From the NCBI GenBank assembly GCA_025351425.1, contig JANXVY010000058.1, positions 1 through 64,000 of the forward strand: a DNA stretch of 64,000 nt. Direction: 5' to 3'. Shown here one piece after another: positions 16,815 to 24,580 of the stretch. Source of the stretch: Hyphomicrobium sp. (GTDB lineage: Bacteria > Pseudomonadota > Alphaproteobacteria > Rhizobiales > Hyphomicrobiaceae). Each line of letters begins with the position of its first letter. The stretch's first letter is position 1. A program made the position numbers and the translations under genes. The notes beneath the pieces were generated by a model. The model was not told the DNA's origin and made no database searches. It worked only from the letters and a program-made list of their open reading frames with translations.

Positions 16815-17966
16815 TCAAAGTTGGGCGATGGTGCGTGCGAAGTCGTCGGGATCAAAGGGTGCGAGATCGTCGATCCCTTCGCCGACGCCGATAGCATGTA
16901 CGGGTAACGCAAATTTGGCGGCGATGGCCACGAGTATACCTCCCCGAGCCGTGCCATCGAGTTTTGTCATAACGAGACCTGATACCCCCGCTCGCTGACG
17001 AAACACTTCCACTTGGCTTAAGGCGTTTTGCCCGGTCGTGGCGTCGAGTACGAGAATGACGTCGTGGGGCGCCGAGCTGTCGAGCTTGCGGATCACGCGG
17101 ATGATCTTTTCCAGCTCATCCATCAGCGCCTGCTTATTCTGCAAACGGCCGGCCGTATCAAGCAATAGCACATCGGCATGGGCATCGCGCGCCTGTTGAA
17201 GCGCGTCATAGGCGAGGCCTGAGCTGTCGGCACCGACTTCGCGCGCGATCACAGGCGTATTCGTTCGCTCGCCCCACACCTTCAGCTGGTCGATCGCGGC
17301 GGCGCGGAAAGTGTCTCCGGCCGCGATCATGGCGGACAATCCGTCGCGCTTATACTGGGCGGCGAGTTTGCCGATCGTCGTGGTCTTACCGGAGCCGTTG
17401 ACGCCAACAACGAGCACGACGTGGGGCTTATGGGCGGGATCGATCACCAGGGGCTTGGCCACCGGTCGCAGGACGCGGGCTACTTCCTGGCTGAGGATCT
17501 GACGCACGTCGTCGGGGGCGATGCCCTTTTCAAACCGGCCCTTGGAAATGGTGTCCGTGATACGTTTGGTCGTTTCGAGGCCAAGGTCGGACTGGATCAG
17601 CAGGTCTTCGAGATCATCGAGGGTATCGGCATCGAGCTTGCGCTTGGTGAAGATGCCGGTGATGCCGTCGGAGAGCTTGGAGGAAGTCTTGGCAAGACCC
17701 GCGGTTAAGCGGGAGAGCCAGCCCTTCTTGGCGGGTGGGGTTGCGGGTTCGGGCTCAATGCGGGCCGCGACAGGCGCGGGCGCCAGGACTGCGGATACGG
17801 CGACTTCCGCCGCCACACCTGCGGGAGCGTCGCCACCCTCGAGGGTCAGGCTGTCGGGCGCTTCCTGCGGCAACTTGGGAGCCTGAGCTTCAGCGGCGGG
17901 TGTTTCCTTGCGGCCGAAGAGGCGTCCCAGTATTCCGGACTTTTTCTGCGCGTCTTTGTCAGTCAA
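16815..17966 (-). CDS. ftsY: signal recognition particle receptor FtsY
   Basis: 383 aa. An acidic, Ala/Pro-rich N-terminal region (1-85) precedes the NG domain. SRP GTPase motifs: G1 GVNGSGKTTTIGKLA (about 190), DTFRAAA, G3 DTAGR, the ALSQVEVF region, G4 TKLDGTARGG and G5 region IGVGEGIDDLAPFD. It docks ribosome-SRP complexes on the inner membrane. The start is TTG, overlapping the mtaB stop as TTGA, with GGAG 7 nt upstream, so the two are translationally coupled. Confidence 0.97.
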   Translation of the reverse strand: MTDKDAQKKSGILGRLFGRKETPAAEAQAPKLPQEAPDSLTLEGGDAPAGVAAEVAVSAVLAPAPVAARIEPEPATPPAKKGWLSRLTAGLAKTSSKLSDGITGIFTKRKLDADTLDDLEDLLIQSDLGLETTKRITDTISKGRFEKGIAPDDVRQILSQEVARVLRPVAKPLVIDPAHKPHVVLVVGVNGSGKTTTIGKLAAQYKRDGLSAMIAAGDTFRAAAIDQLKVWGERTNTPVIAREVGADSSGLAYDALQQARDAHADVLLLDTAGRLQNKQALMDELEKIIRVIRKLDSSAPHDVILVLDATTGQNALSQVEVFRQRAGVSGLVMTKLDGTARGGILVAIAAKFALPVHAIGVGEGIDDLAPFDPDDFARTIAQL

Positions 17967-19216
17967 AGCGCCACTCCGGTCAATTGAAGGCGATCGGTGG
18001 TGCCGGTGATGCGGATATCGACGAGCGCGCCCGGCTCACACGGCGCCGCGAGCCTCACATCGCAAAATTCGGGCGTGCGGCCATGGGTTCCGCAGCGTTC
18101 GACGGCGACCGAGGTCGAATGCCCGATCCGGCGGTCGAGATAGGTTGACAGCACAGCTTCTCCTTTGGCGCGCAGACGGCCTGCGCGGGTCTTGATTTCG
18201 GTCTTGGCTACTTGCGGCATCCGGGCGGCGGGCGTTCCGGGGCGGGCGGAATAGGGGAAGACATGCAAGTACGTCAGGCCGCAGTCGTCGACAAGGTCCA
18301 GGGAGCGGGAAAACATAGTCTCGGTTTCGGTCGGGAACCCGGCGATGAGGTCGGCGCCGAACACGACGCCCGGCCGCAGACGGCGGGCCTCAGTGCAAAA
18401 GGCGATGGCGTCGGCGCGGGCATGGCGGCGTTTCATGCGCTTCAACACCAAATCGTCGCCGGCCTGAAGCGAGAGGTGCAAATGCGGCATGAGGCGAGGC
18501 TCTTCGGCCAGCGCCGCCAGCAGATCCGCATCCGCTTCGATGCAGTCGAAAGAGGAGAGACGGAGGCGCTTCAATTCGGGGACAGCCCGCAGAACCTGAC
18601 GGACGAGACGGCCGAGCTTGGGTGTGTCCGGCAGGTCGGCGCCGTAGGAGGTCATGTCGACGCCGGTCAGGACGATTTCGCTCGTGCCAGCCTCGGTCAG
18701 ATGGCGGATCTGGGCCACGACTTCGGCGGCCGGGACCGATCGCGACGGGCCGCGGCCGTATGGAATGATGCAGAACGTGCAGCGATGGTCGCAGCCGTTC
18801 TGGACCTGCACCCAGGCGCGGGCGCGACAGGCGAAAGGGTCGATGCGGTGGGCGAGCGTTTCGCGCTGGACCATGATGTCGCCAACCTGCACGCGCGGCG
18901 TCGAGGCCAGCCCGGCGAAGGTTTGCGGCGCCATTTTTTCGGCGTTGCCCAAGACGTGGTCGACTTCGGGGAGGTTGGCAAAACGTTCGGGTTCGATCTG
19001 CGCTGCGCATCCGGTCACGATGATGCGGGCCAGAGGGTGCTCGCGTCTGAGCTTGCGGATGGTCTGAGTGGCCTGGCGCACCGCTTCGGCCGTGACGGCG
19101 CAGGTGTTGACGATGATGGCGTCGTCGAGGCCTGCGGCCTTCGCGTGGGCGCGCATACATTCGGACTCATAGCCATTGAGCCGGCAGCCCAGGGTGATGA
19201 CGGAGGGTTCCGTCAT
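17963..19216 (-). CDS. mtaB: tRNA t6A37 methylthiotransferase
   Basis: 417 aa from ATG 19216, which overlaps the dapF stop (ATGA). The N-terminal UPF0004 domain has three cluster cysteines (TLGCRLN, NTCAVT, VTGCAAQ). The radical SAM core has [15 protein letters not shown] (CxxxCxxC, about 150). A short C-terminal TRAM-like region binds tRNA. It adds the 2-methylthio group to t6A37 in ANN-decoding tRNAs. It sits between dapF and ftsY with 4-nt overlaps on both sides, the standard alphaproteobacterial order. Confidence 0.95.
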   Translation of the reverse strand: MTEPSVITLGCRLNGYESECMRAHAKAAGLDDAIIVNTCAVTAEAVRQATQTIRKLRREHPLARIIVTGCAAQIEPERFANLPEVDHVLGNAEKMAPQTFAGLASTPRVQVGDIMVQRETLAHRIDPFACRARAWVQVQNGCDHRCTFCIIPYGRGPSRSVPAAEVVAQIRHLTEAGTSEIVLTGVDMTSYGADLPDTPKLGRLVRQVLRAVPELKRLRLSSFDCIEADADLLAALAEEPRLMPHLHLSLQAGDDLVLKRMKRRHARADAIAFCTEARRLRPGVVFGADLIAGFPTETETMFSRSLDLVDDCGLTYLHVFPYSARPGTPAARMPQVAKTEIKTRAGRLRAKGEAVLSTYLDRRIGHSTSVAVERCGTHGRTPEFCDVRLAAPCEPGALVDIRITGTTDRLQLTGVAL

Positions 19217-20088
19217 TGGGCAACCGCGGCTTCTGTAAGCGTCGCGAGGTCGAGAGCGCCTGCATATTCGTCTTCGGCGGGGCCGGTCATGACGATGCGA
19301 TCGCCGGGGGTCCACTCGACCAAGAGCTTGCCACCGGGCAGGGTGACGGTGACCGTGCGGCCGGTCAACTTGATGCGGGCAGCCGACACGGCGGCGGCGC
19401 AGGCGGCCGATCCGCAGGCCTTCGTTAGTCCCGCGCCGCGTTCCCAGGTGCGCAACGTCAGGGCGTCGGGCGAAGTCACGCGGGCGAGCGAAATATTGGC
19501 GCGCTCGGGGAATATGGGATGGTTTTCCAGCATCGGGCCGAGGCGGGCGAGATCGTACGCGTTGGGGTCGTTGTCGACCCAGAAAATCGCGTGGGGGTTG
19601 CCGACGTTCACGACCGAAGGCGAGTGCAGAACGGGCTTGTCGATGGGGCCGATCTGGAGCTCGATGTGGCGCGTGTCGTTGAAGGGTTCAGCAAGGGGAA
19701 TATCCTGCCAGCCAAAGCGCGGCGCGCCCATGTCGACGCTGATGGCTGCAAGAGCCGGGGCCTGCGACGCCAAATTTCCCGCTGCAGTTTCAAATACGAA
19801 CGAGGTCTTGCCGGTTTTGAGCCGTTCGGCCCAGGCGACGCAGCGCATGCCGTTGCCGCAGGCGCCGCTTTCAGAGCCATCGGCGTTATAGATGCGCACG
19901 AGGCCGTCGGTCGCGCCCGAGCGGGGCTGGTGCAGCGCCATGAGCTGGTCGAACTTGAAGCGCGGATTGCGCGCAATCGTCTCGACTTCAGCAGACGTCA
20001 GGACACGCTGGGTGGCGCGCAGGTCGACCACCAGGATCTCGTTGCCGAGTCCATTCATCTTGCGGAAGGGAACACTGTTCGCTGTCAT
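19213..20088 (-). CDS. dapF: diaminopimelate epimerase
   Basis: 291 aa. The two catalytic cysteines sit in [10 protein letters not shown] (about 78) and KACGSAACA (about 225), inside the two mirror-image lobes. MNGLGNE near the N-terminus is conserved. It interconverts LL- and meso-diaminopimelate for lysine and peptidoglycan synthesis. First gene of the dapF-mtaB-ftsY-yciB unit, divergent from a methyltransferase gene 59 nt away. Confidence 0.96.
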   Translation of the reverse strand: MTANSVPFRKMNGLGNEILVVDLRATQRVLTSAEVETIARNPRFKFDQLMALHQPRSGATDGLVRIYNADGSESGACGNGMRCVAWAERLKTGKTSFVFETAAGNLASQAPALAAISVDMGAPRFGWQDIPLAEPFNDTRHIELQIGPIDKPVLHSPSVVNVGNPHAIFWVDNDPNAYDLARLGPMLENHPIFPERANISLARVTSPDALTLRTWERGAGLTKACGSAACAAAVSAARIKLTGRTVTVTLPGGKLLVEWTPGDRIVMTGPAEDEYAGALDLATLTEAAVAQ

Positions 20089-20147
20089 GGGGGCTTATAT
20101 GGCATACCAGAGCGAAATGACAATTCGCGAGAGGACGCAGCCAGCCC

Positions 20148-20771
20148 ATGGTGCGTAATTTGTTCGAGGGCGGACTGGTTGAGGGGCATGAGCCGTCCGG
20201 AAGCCCGTCAGCTTGGGTCAGCGCCTGGCTCGCGGGTGCGCCGCGGGAGGGTGCGACAGCGCTCGATCTGGCCTGTGGCCGAGGGCGGCATGTGCGGCTC
20301 GCGCATGGCCGAGGTTACGATGTCACGGGGGTGGATCGGGACGCTGCATCGGGCGTCGAGGGGTTGACTCAATTTCTGGAAACGGGGCAGTGGGCCGGGG
20401 TCAGACTGATCGCAACCGAGTTGGAGGACGGCGCGCCGTGGCCGTGGGCTCGCGACCCTTTCGATGTGGTCATCGTGACCAACTATCTGCACCGGCCGAG
20501 GTTGGCCGACGTCATAGCTGCGGTCGCTACGGACGGGATGTTGATCTACGAGACGTTTGCAATTGGAAACGAGCGGTTCGGGAAGCCGTCGAACCCGGAT
20601 TTTCTGTTGCGGCCGGGCGAGTTGCTGGAAGTGGTGCGTGGCCGGCTGACGCCATTTGCCTTCGAGCATCTGGTGCTTGATGCGCCTCAGCGTTGCGTGC
20701 AGCGGATCGCGGCGGTGGGGCCCAAGCATCGGTGGATACTTGAGCGGGGCGCGCCGAGGTTCGACAGATAG
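20148..20771 (+). CDS. class I SAM-dependent methyltransferase
   Basis: 207 aa. Motif I LDLACGRGRHVRLA (about 39-52) followed by the acidic end of strand 2 (GVDRD) binds SAM. A later strand (DVVIVTNYLHRP) takes the motif IV position. The C-terminal half has no substrate-specific feature I recognise. Related short methyltransferases are common next to dapF in Rhizobiales. The substrate is unknown. Confidence 0.85.
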   Translation: MVRNLFEGGLVEGHEPSGSPSAWVSAWLAGAPREGATALDLACGRGRHVRLAHGRGYDVTGVDRDAASGVEGLTQFLETGQWAGVRLIATELEDGAPWPWARDPFDVVIVTNYLHRPRLADVIAAVATDGMLIYETFAIGNERFGKPSNPDFLLRPGELLEVVRGRLTPFAFEHLVLDAPQRCVQRIAAVGPKHRWILERGAPRFDR

Positions 20772-21100
20772 TTGTTTTTTCAATGCTTTATGTCTGCGTT
20801 CGGCGGGCGCGCAAACTCATCGAAGGCCGACTTAGCCCTGCACACTGAACGAGAGGTGGGGCCTGCCGCATGGCGCCGGGTCTCGGCTGCGAAATTGCCG
20901 CATACATGCCGACCTACAAACCGAACCGCAAATTTTGCGAGCGACTCGGTGCGAGAAAGTTATCCCCGCTCCTGGAAGCGTCCCGTATCTTTGGCGTGTC
21001 CTGTTGCAACGGGGGGCGCTGATCCGGAAGGCGTTCTAATCGGCGGTGGCAGGATGCAAGTCGGGTGTGCCAGTACGCGCTGGACGATCCTAGGCTCGCC

Positions 21101-21125
21101 GTGGCGGAGCCACGCTTCGCGTGGA
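21101..21125 (+). repeat. 25-bp hairpin element, copy 1 (copy 2 at 21241-21265)
   Basis: The two copies match at 23 of 25 positions and end GCCACGCTTCGCGTGGA. Each contains a GTGGC/GCCAC and a CACG/CGTG dyad. Same orientation, 140 bp apart. This looks like a dispersed genomic element. Confidence 0.7.
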
Positions 21126-21288
21126 CGTACCCGCACGGGGGCAGTTCCTGTGTCCGCGAGTGTTAAAAGCTACGGGTAGGCCTAAAATCTTGCAAGGAGC
21201 GGCGTCTTATCGCTTCTACCAACATCGGAATGCCCGCGTCGTGGCAGCGCCACGCTTCGCGTGGAGAACGCGCCGCTCCTCCCCCTGC

Positions 21289-21326
21289 TTTTAACTTCGC
21301 AGCGCTCTCGCGCCGCGAAGTTAAAA
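21289..21326. repeat. 12-bp perfect inverted repeat
   Basis: TTTTAACTTCGC (21289-21300) and GCGAAGTTAAAA (21315-21326) with 14 nt between. The A/T ends make it able to act as a terminator in either direction. Confidence 0.65.
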
Positions 21327-21430
21327 GTGTCGTTGTGGCCTCACGCGCTCTCGTGGTCCACGAGGATGATCGCCGAGCCGTTGGCAGCTGTGTTCGTACG
21401 ATCTTTGAGACGGCCCGCCCCAACCCCTTA

Positions 21431-21454
21431 CCCCTCCCCGCAAGAGGGGAGGGG
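21431..21454. repeat. 9-bp GC hairpin
   Basis: CCCCTCCCC (21431-21439) pairs perfectly with GGGGAGGGG (21446-21454) across a GCAAGA loop. Such CCCTCCCC-GCAAG-GGGGAGGG elements recur between genes in Rhizobiales genomes. Confidence 0.65.
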
Positions 21455-21500
21455 ACGATGGAAAGACCACCGTTGGTCAGGGGTCCAGGGCCCCGGAGGG

Positions 21501-21620
21501 CTTCTGAGCCCGACCAAACAAAAGCGCGGGCTTCTGAGCCCGACCAAACAAAAGCGCGGGCTTCTGAGCCCGACCAAACAAAAGCGCGGACTTCTGAGCC
21601 CGACCAAACAAAAGCGCGTG
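21501..21620. repeat. four-copy 30-bp tandem repeat
   Basis: Copies at 21501, 21531, 21561 and 21591, each beginning CTTCTGAGCCCGACCAAACA and continuing AAAGCGCGGG. The only changes are in the last two bases of the third and fourth copies. No spacers, so not CRISPR. 30 bp keeps frame, so a plus-strand open frame reads a 10-residue repeat (SEPDQTKARA), but nothing suggests it is translated. Confidence 0.9.
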
Positions 21621-21652
21621 CCCTGGCCTTCACGACCCGTTTCGCACTCCTC

Positions 21653-22525
21653 CTACGCCCGCCGCTTGCGTTCGACGAGTTGCATGACGAGGGGCGTGAG
21701 AATGAGCTGCATGCCGAGATCGAGTTTGCTGCCTGGAATGACGATCGAATTGGCGCGCGACATGAAGCTGTCGTGAATCATAGACAGCAGATAGGAGAAA
21801 TCGATCCCGCGCGGATCACGGAAGCGAATGACAACCATCGATTCATCGGGCGTGGGAATCCATCGCGCGATGAACGGATTCGACGTGTCGACGGTCGGAA
21901 TACGCTGGAAGTTGATATCGGTCTCGGTGAATTGCGGACAGATATATTTGATATAGTCGGGCATCCGCCGCAGGATCGTCTGGGTCACAGCTTCGAGCGA
22001 ATAGCCGCGATCGGCCTTGTCGCGGTGAATCTTTTGTATCCATTCCAGGTTGATCACCGGTACGACGCCGATTTTCAAATCCGCATAGCGGGCAAGATCA
22101 AATTTCCCCGTGACGAGCGATCCGTGTAGACCTTCGTAGAACAGCAGGTCGCTGCCGGGCTTGATCGCTTCCCAGGCGCTGAACGTGCCCTCTGGAATAT
22201 CGCCGCCGCCGGCTTCCGCTTTCGAATGAATATAGCGCCGCGTCTGCCCGGTTCCGGATTCGCTGTAGGATTTGAACGTCGCCTGCAATTCGTCGATCAG
22301 ATTGGCCTCCAATCCGAAATGACTGAAGATTTCGTTGCCGTCCCGCGCGGCTTTGCTGATCGCCTGTTTCATGCCGGTCCGGTCATAGCGATGAAAGGCA
22401 TCACCCTCGATAAAAGCGGCTTGCACGTTTTCGCGGCGGAAAATCTGCTCGAACGTCATTTTGACGGACGTGGTGCCCGAGCCCGAAGAGCCGGTAACCG
22501 AAATGATCGGATGCTTGATCGACAT
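21653..22525 (-). CDS. prk: phosphoribulokinase
   Basis: 290 aa from ATG 22525. P-loop GSSGSGTTS (about 12-20), the EGDAFHRYDR segment with catalytic Asp (about 42), the RRYIHS and FYEGLHGS motifs (about 95 and 135) and the C-terminal LVERKRRA fit the proteobacterial octameric PRK. It phosphorylates ribulose 5-phosphate to ribulose 1,5-bisphosphate. It lies 29 nt after fbp. No RuBisCO gene is in the window. In the RuBisCO-less methylotroph Methylobacterium extorquens, PRK is reported to serve regulation through its product, so a Calvin cycle cannot be assumed here. Confidence 0.95.
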   Translation of the reverse strand: MSIKHPIISVTGSSGSGTTSVKMTFEQIFRRENVQAAFIEGDAFHRYDRTGMKQAISKAARDGNEIFSHFGLEANLIDELQATFKSYSESGTGQTRRYIHSKAEAGGGDIPEGTFSAWEAIKPGSDLLFYEGLHGSLVTGKFDLARYADLKIGVVPVINLEWIQKIHRDKADRGYSLEAVTQTILRRMPDYIKYICPQFTETDINFQRIPTVDTSNPFIARWIPTPDESMVVIRFRDPRGIDFSYLLSMIHDSFMSRANSIVIPGSKLDLGMQLILTPLVMQLVERKRRA

Positions 22526-22554
22526 GAGGTGAAAACTGACCGTTGCTGGCTGGA

Positions 22555-23583
22555 TTAAATTCGAAACAAACCCCGGCGGCCGAACAGCGGCGAGCGCTCG
22601 GTAATCGCGTGGGGATTGCAGGTGAGGCGCTGCAGATAGTCGACCTCGCGGCACGATCCCACGATGACCGGCGTATGCTGATGCCAGGCGCTGGCCGGCA
22701 CGTCGAGAATGCGCTGGCGTCCCGTGCTCGCGCAACCGCCGGCCTGTTCGACCAGGAATGCGATCGGGTTGGCTTCATAGACGAGCCGCAACCGTCCCTC
22801 GGTGAAACCTCTGCGCTTGTCGCCGGGATATAGATAGACGCCGCCGCGCATCAAGATGCGATAGACCTCGGCGACGAACGAGCCGGTCCAGCGCATGTTG
22901 TATTCGGCAGCGCGCGGTCCATCCTTGCCGCGCAGGCAATCGTCGACGTAGGTGCGGATCGGCTCGTCCCAATGCCAGTGGTTGGATGCATTGATGGCGA
23001 ACTCCGCCGCCTGTTCGGGAATGTCGACGCGGCCAACAGTCGTGACGAACTGCCCGCAGCGTGGGTCGAGCGTGAAAATCGAGGTACCCGCGCCGACCGT
23101 CAACGCCAGCACTGTCTGCGGGCCGTAGACGGCGAACCCGCTGGCCAGCTGGGCGGAGCCAAGCAGGAGATGGTCGGGATTGGTGGCGTTCGGCAGCACG
23201 GAGAAGATGGTGCCGATGGCAGCATTGGTGTCGGCATTCGACGCCCCGTCGAGCGGATCGACGGCCACGATGAGCGCGCCCGCAGGGTGCAACGGCAGCG
23301 GGTCGTCGAGTTCCTCCGAGACCAGCAGCGCGACGGGCGTACCAGCCAGCGCGGCAATGAGGGTGTTGTTGGCCAGCACGTCGAGTTCCCGCTGGGGGTC
23401 GATCGCGCCGTGCTTGCCGGTGACGGCTCCGAGCGGGCCGCTCAACGCGCCAAGCTCAAGAAAATGCGCGATCTCGATGCATGCGCCCCCGAGTGCCTTC
23501 AGCGTCACGGCGACAGCCGCCTTCCGGGCGTCGTCACGTGCCCAGTCGTCCAGGTGGCGGTTGAGTGTCGTGCGTTCGCTCAT
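22555..23583 (-). CDS. fbp: class 1 fructose-1,6-bisphosphatase
   Basis: 342 aa. Metal-site motifs are LLVSEELDD (about 97), VDPLDGASN (about 117) and the substrate segment MRWTGSFVAEVYRIL with GGVYLYPGDKR (about 240-270). It hydrolyses fructose 1,6-bisphosphate (and often sedoheptulose bisphosphate) in gluconeogenesis or the Calvin cycle. It forms a two-gene unit with prk, the cbbF-cbbP arrangement. Confidence 0.95.
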   Translation of the reverse strand: MSERTTLNRHLDDWARDDARKAAVAVTLKALGGACIEIAHFLELGALSGPLGAVTGKHGAIDPQRELDVLANNTLIAALAGTPVALLVSEELDDPLPLHPAGALIVAVDPLDGASNADTNAAIGTIFSVLPNATNPDHLLLGSAQLASGFAVYGPQTVLALTVGAGTSIFTLDPRCGQFVTTVGRVDIPEQAAEFAINASNHWHWDEPIRTYVDDCLRGKDGPRAAEYNMRWTGSFVAEVYRILMRGGVYLYPGDKRRGFTEGRLRLVYEANPIAFLVEQAGGCASTGRQRILDVPASAWHQHTPVIVGSCREVDYLQRLTCNPHAITERSPLFGRRGLFRI

Positions 23584-23751
23584 GACGCAGGGCCGACTTT
23601 CATCAGGGGGGTGATCAGCGGCGCAGCATAGTCTAAAGTCTTAGAATATCGAGTGGCAACCTTGGTTCGGTGCTTGCTCACGCAACTCGCGGAAACTCGA
23701 CGTGGAACGGCAGGCCGTGTTAGTCCGGCGGACGCTGATAAGGGAAACGAA

Positions 23752-23880
23752 ATGCGCAATGCGATGATGTCTAAAGTGCTGGCCTACGGTGGTGAAGGTG
23801 CAAAGCCGGAACCGCCTAAGGTAAAACCCGCCGAGAAGCCCAAAGGCGGCGAAAAGCCGACGGAGAAGCCAAGTCCATGA
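23752..23880 (+). CDS. small Pro/Lys/Glu-rich protein before maiA
   Basis: 42 aa: a short N-terminus (MRNAMMSKVLAYGGEG) then a run of Pro-Lys-Glu repeats. AGGGA lies 7 nt upstream of the ATG and its stop overlaps the maiA start (ATGA), which argues for translation and coupling. Unknown function; it could be a short tether or simply a leader that couples maiA translation. Confidence 0.5.
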   Translation: MRNAMMSKVLAYGGEGAKPEPPKVKPAEKPKGGEKPTEKPSP

Positions 23881-24554
23881 GCAAGCAGCCCGCGTTTGAG
23901 CAGCCCGCGTTTGAGCTGTATGCCTTCTGGCGCACATCGGCGACGTATCGTGTGCGCGTGGCGCTGAGCCTCAAGGGCATGACCGCCCACGAGCACATCG
24001 TCAATCTCGATGCCGGCGAGCAGCGCAGCCCGGAGTTCCTTAAGATTAATCCGTTAGGCGCGATTCCCGCGCTCGTCGAGCCGGGGCATCCTCCGCTGAC
24101 GCAGTCGGTCGCGATCCTGGAGTTTCTCGACGAGATCGCGCCCGCGCCATCTTTGCTGCCGCCTGATCCACATGGGCGCGCCCGCGTCCGCTCGATTGCG
24201 GCGATGCTGGCGAGCGACACCCATCCCTTGATCACGCCGCGGGTGAAGAAATATCTGACGTCCGCGGGCGGCTTCGACGATGCCGCTTGGCGCGCGTGGC
24301 AGATCCATTGGTTCACGACCGGGCTTATGGCCGTCGAACAGCGCCTCGCGATGGAAGCGGAGACAGGCGCGTTCTGTCATGGCGACCAAGTGACCATGGC
24401 GGACATCTGCCTTGCGAGCATTGCGGCCGTCATGCGCGTTTTCAAGATCGAGGTCGCGGGCACGCCGACGATCGACCGCATCGTTGCCCGCTGTGAAGCG
24501 CTGCCGGCGTTTGCGAACGCTGCACCCAACCGTCAGGCCGGTGCACCGGCCTGA
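23877..24554 (+). CDS. maiA: maleylacetoacetate isomerase (zeta glutathione S-transferase)
   Basis: 225 aa. Thioredoxin-fold GST N-domain (about 12-90) with the family RVRVALSLKG and INPLGAIPALV motifs and a QSVAILEFLDE glutathione-binding segment; all-helical C-domain with HPLITPRV and MADICLAS. The catalytic SSC motif of zeta GSTs reads TSAT here, so the Cys is replaced by Ala; activity is uncertain. Maleylacetoacetate isomerisation belongs to tyrosine breakdown, but no other gene of that route is nearby. The N-terminus has a small duplication (FEQPAFE). Confidence 0.8.
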   Translation: MSKQPAFEQPAFELYAFWRTSATYRVRVALSLKGMTAHEHIVNLDAGEQRSPEFLKINPLGAIPALVEPGHPPLTQSVAILEFLDEIAPAPSLLPPDPHGRARVRSIAAMLASDTHPLITPRVKKYLTSAGGFDDAAWRAWQIHWFTTGLMAVEQRLAMEAETGAFCHGDQVTMADICLASIAAVMRVFKIEVAGTPTIDRIVARCEALPAFANAAPNRQAGAPA

Positions 24555-24580
24555 TCCGGGCAGCTTGGCGGCAAGTAGGA

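Larger units (their letters stand above)
20772..21652. other. 881-bp gene-free region rich in repeats and hairpins
   Basis: No credible coding sequence on either strand; the open frames here are made by the repeats. It holds two copies of a 25-bp element (21101, 21241), a 12-bp-arm hairpin (21289-21326), a C/G hairpin (21431-21454) and four 30-bp tandem repeats (21501-21620), all listed separately. Confidence 0.7.

Noticed and set aside
21501-21620. Possible CRISPR array
   Set aside because: The 30-bp units are directly adjacent with no spacers, and no cas gene is present. The 20-bp array at 63011 is rejected for the same reason.
21230-22129. Plus-strand open frame with ten-residue repeats
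   Set aside because: It runs antisense through prk, and its repeat part comes from the tandem DNA repeats; no ribosome site.
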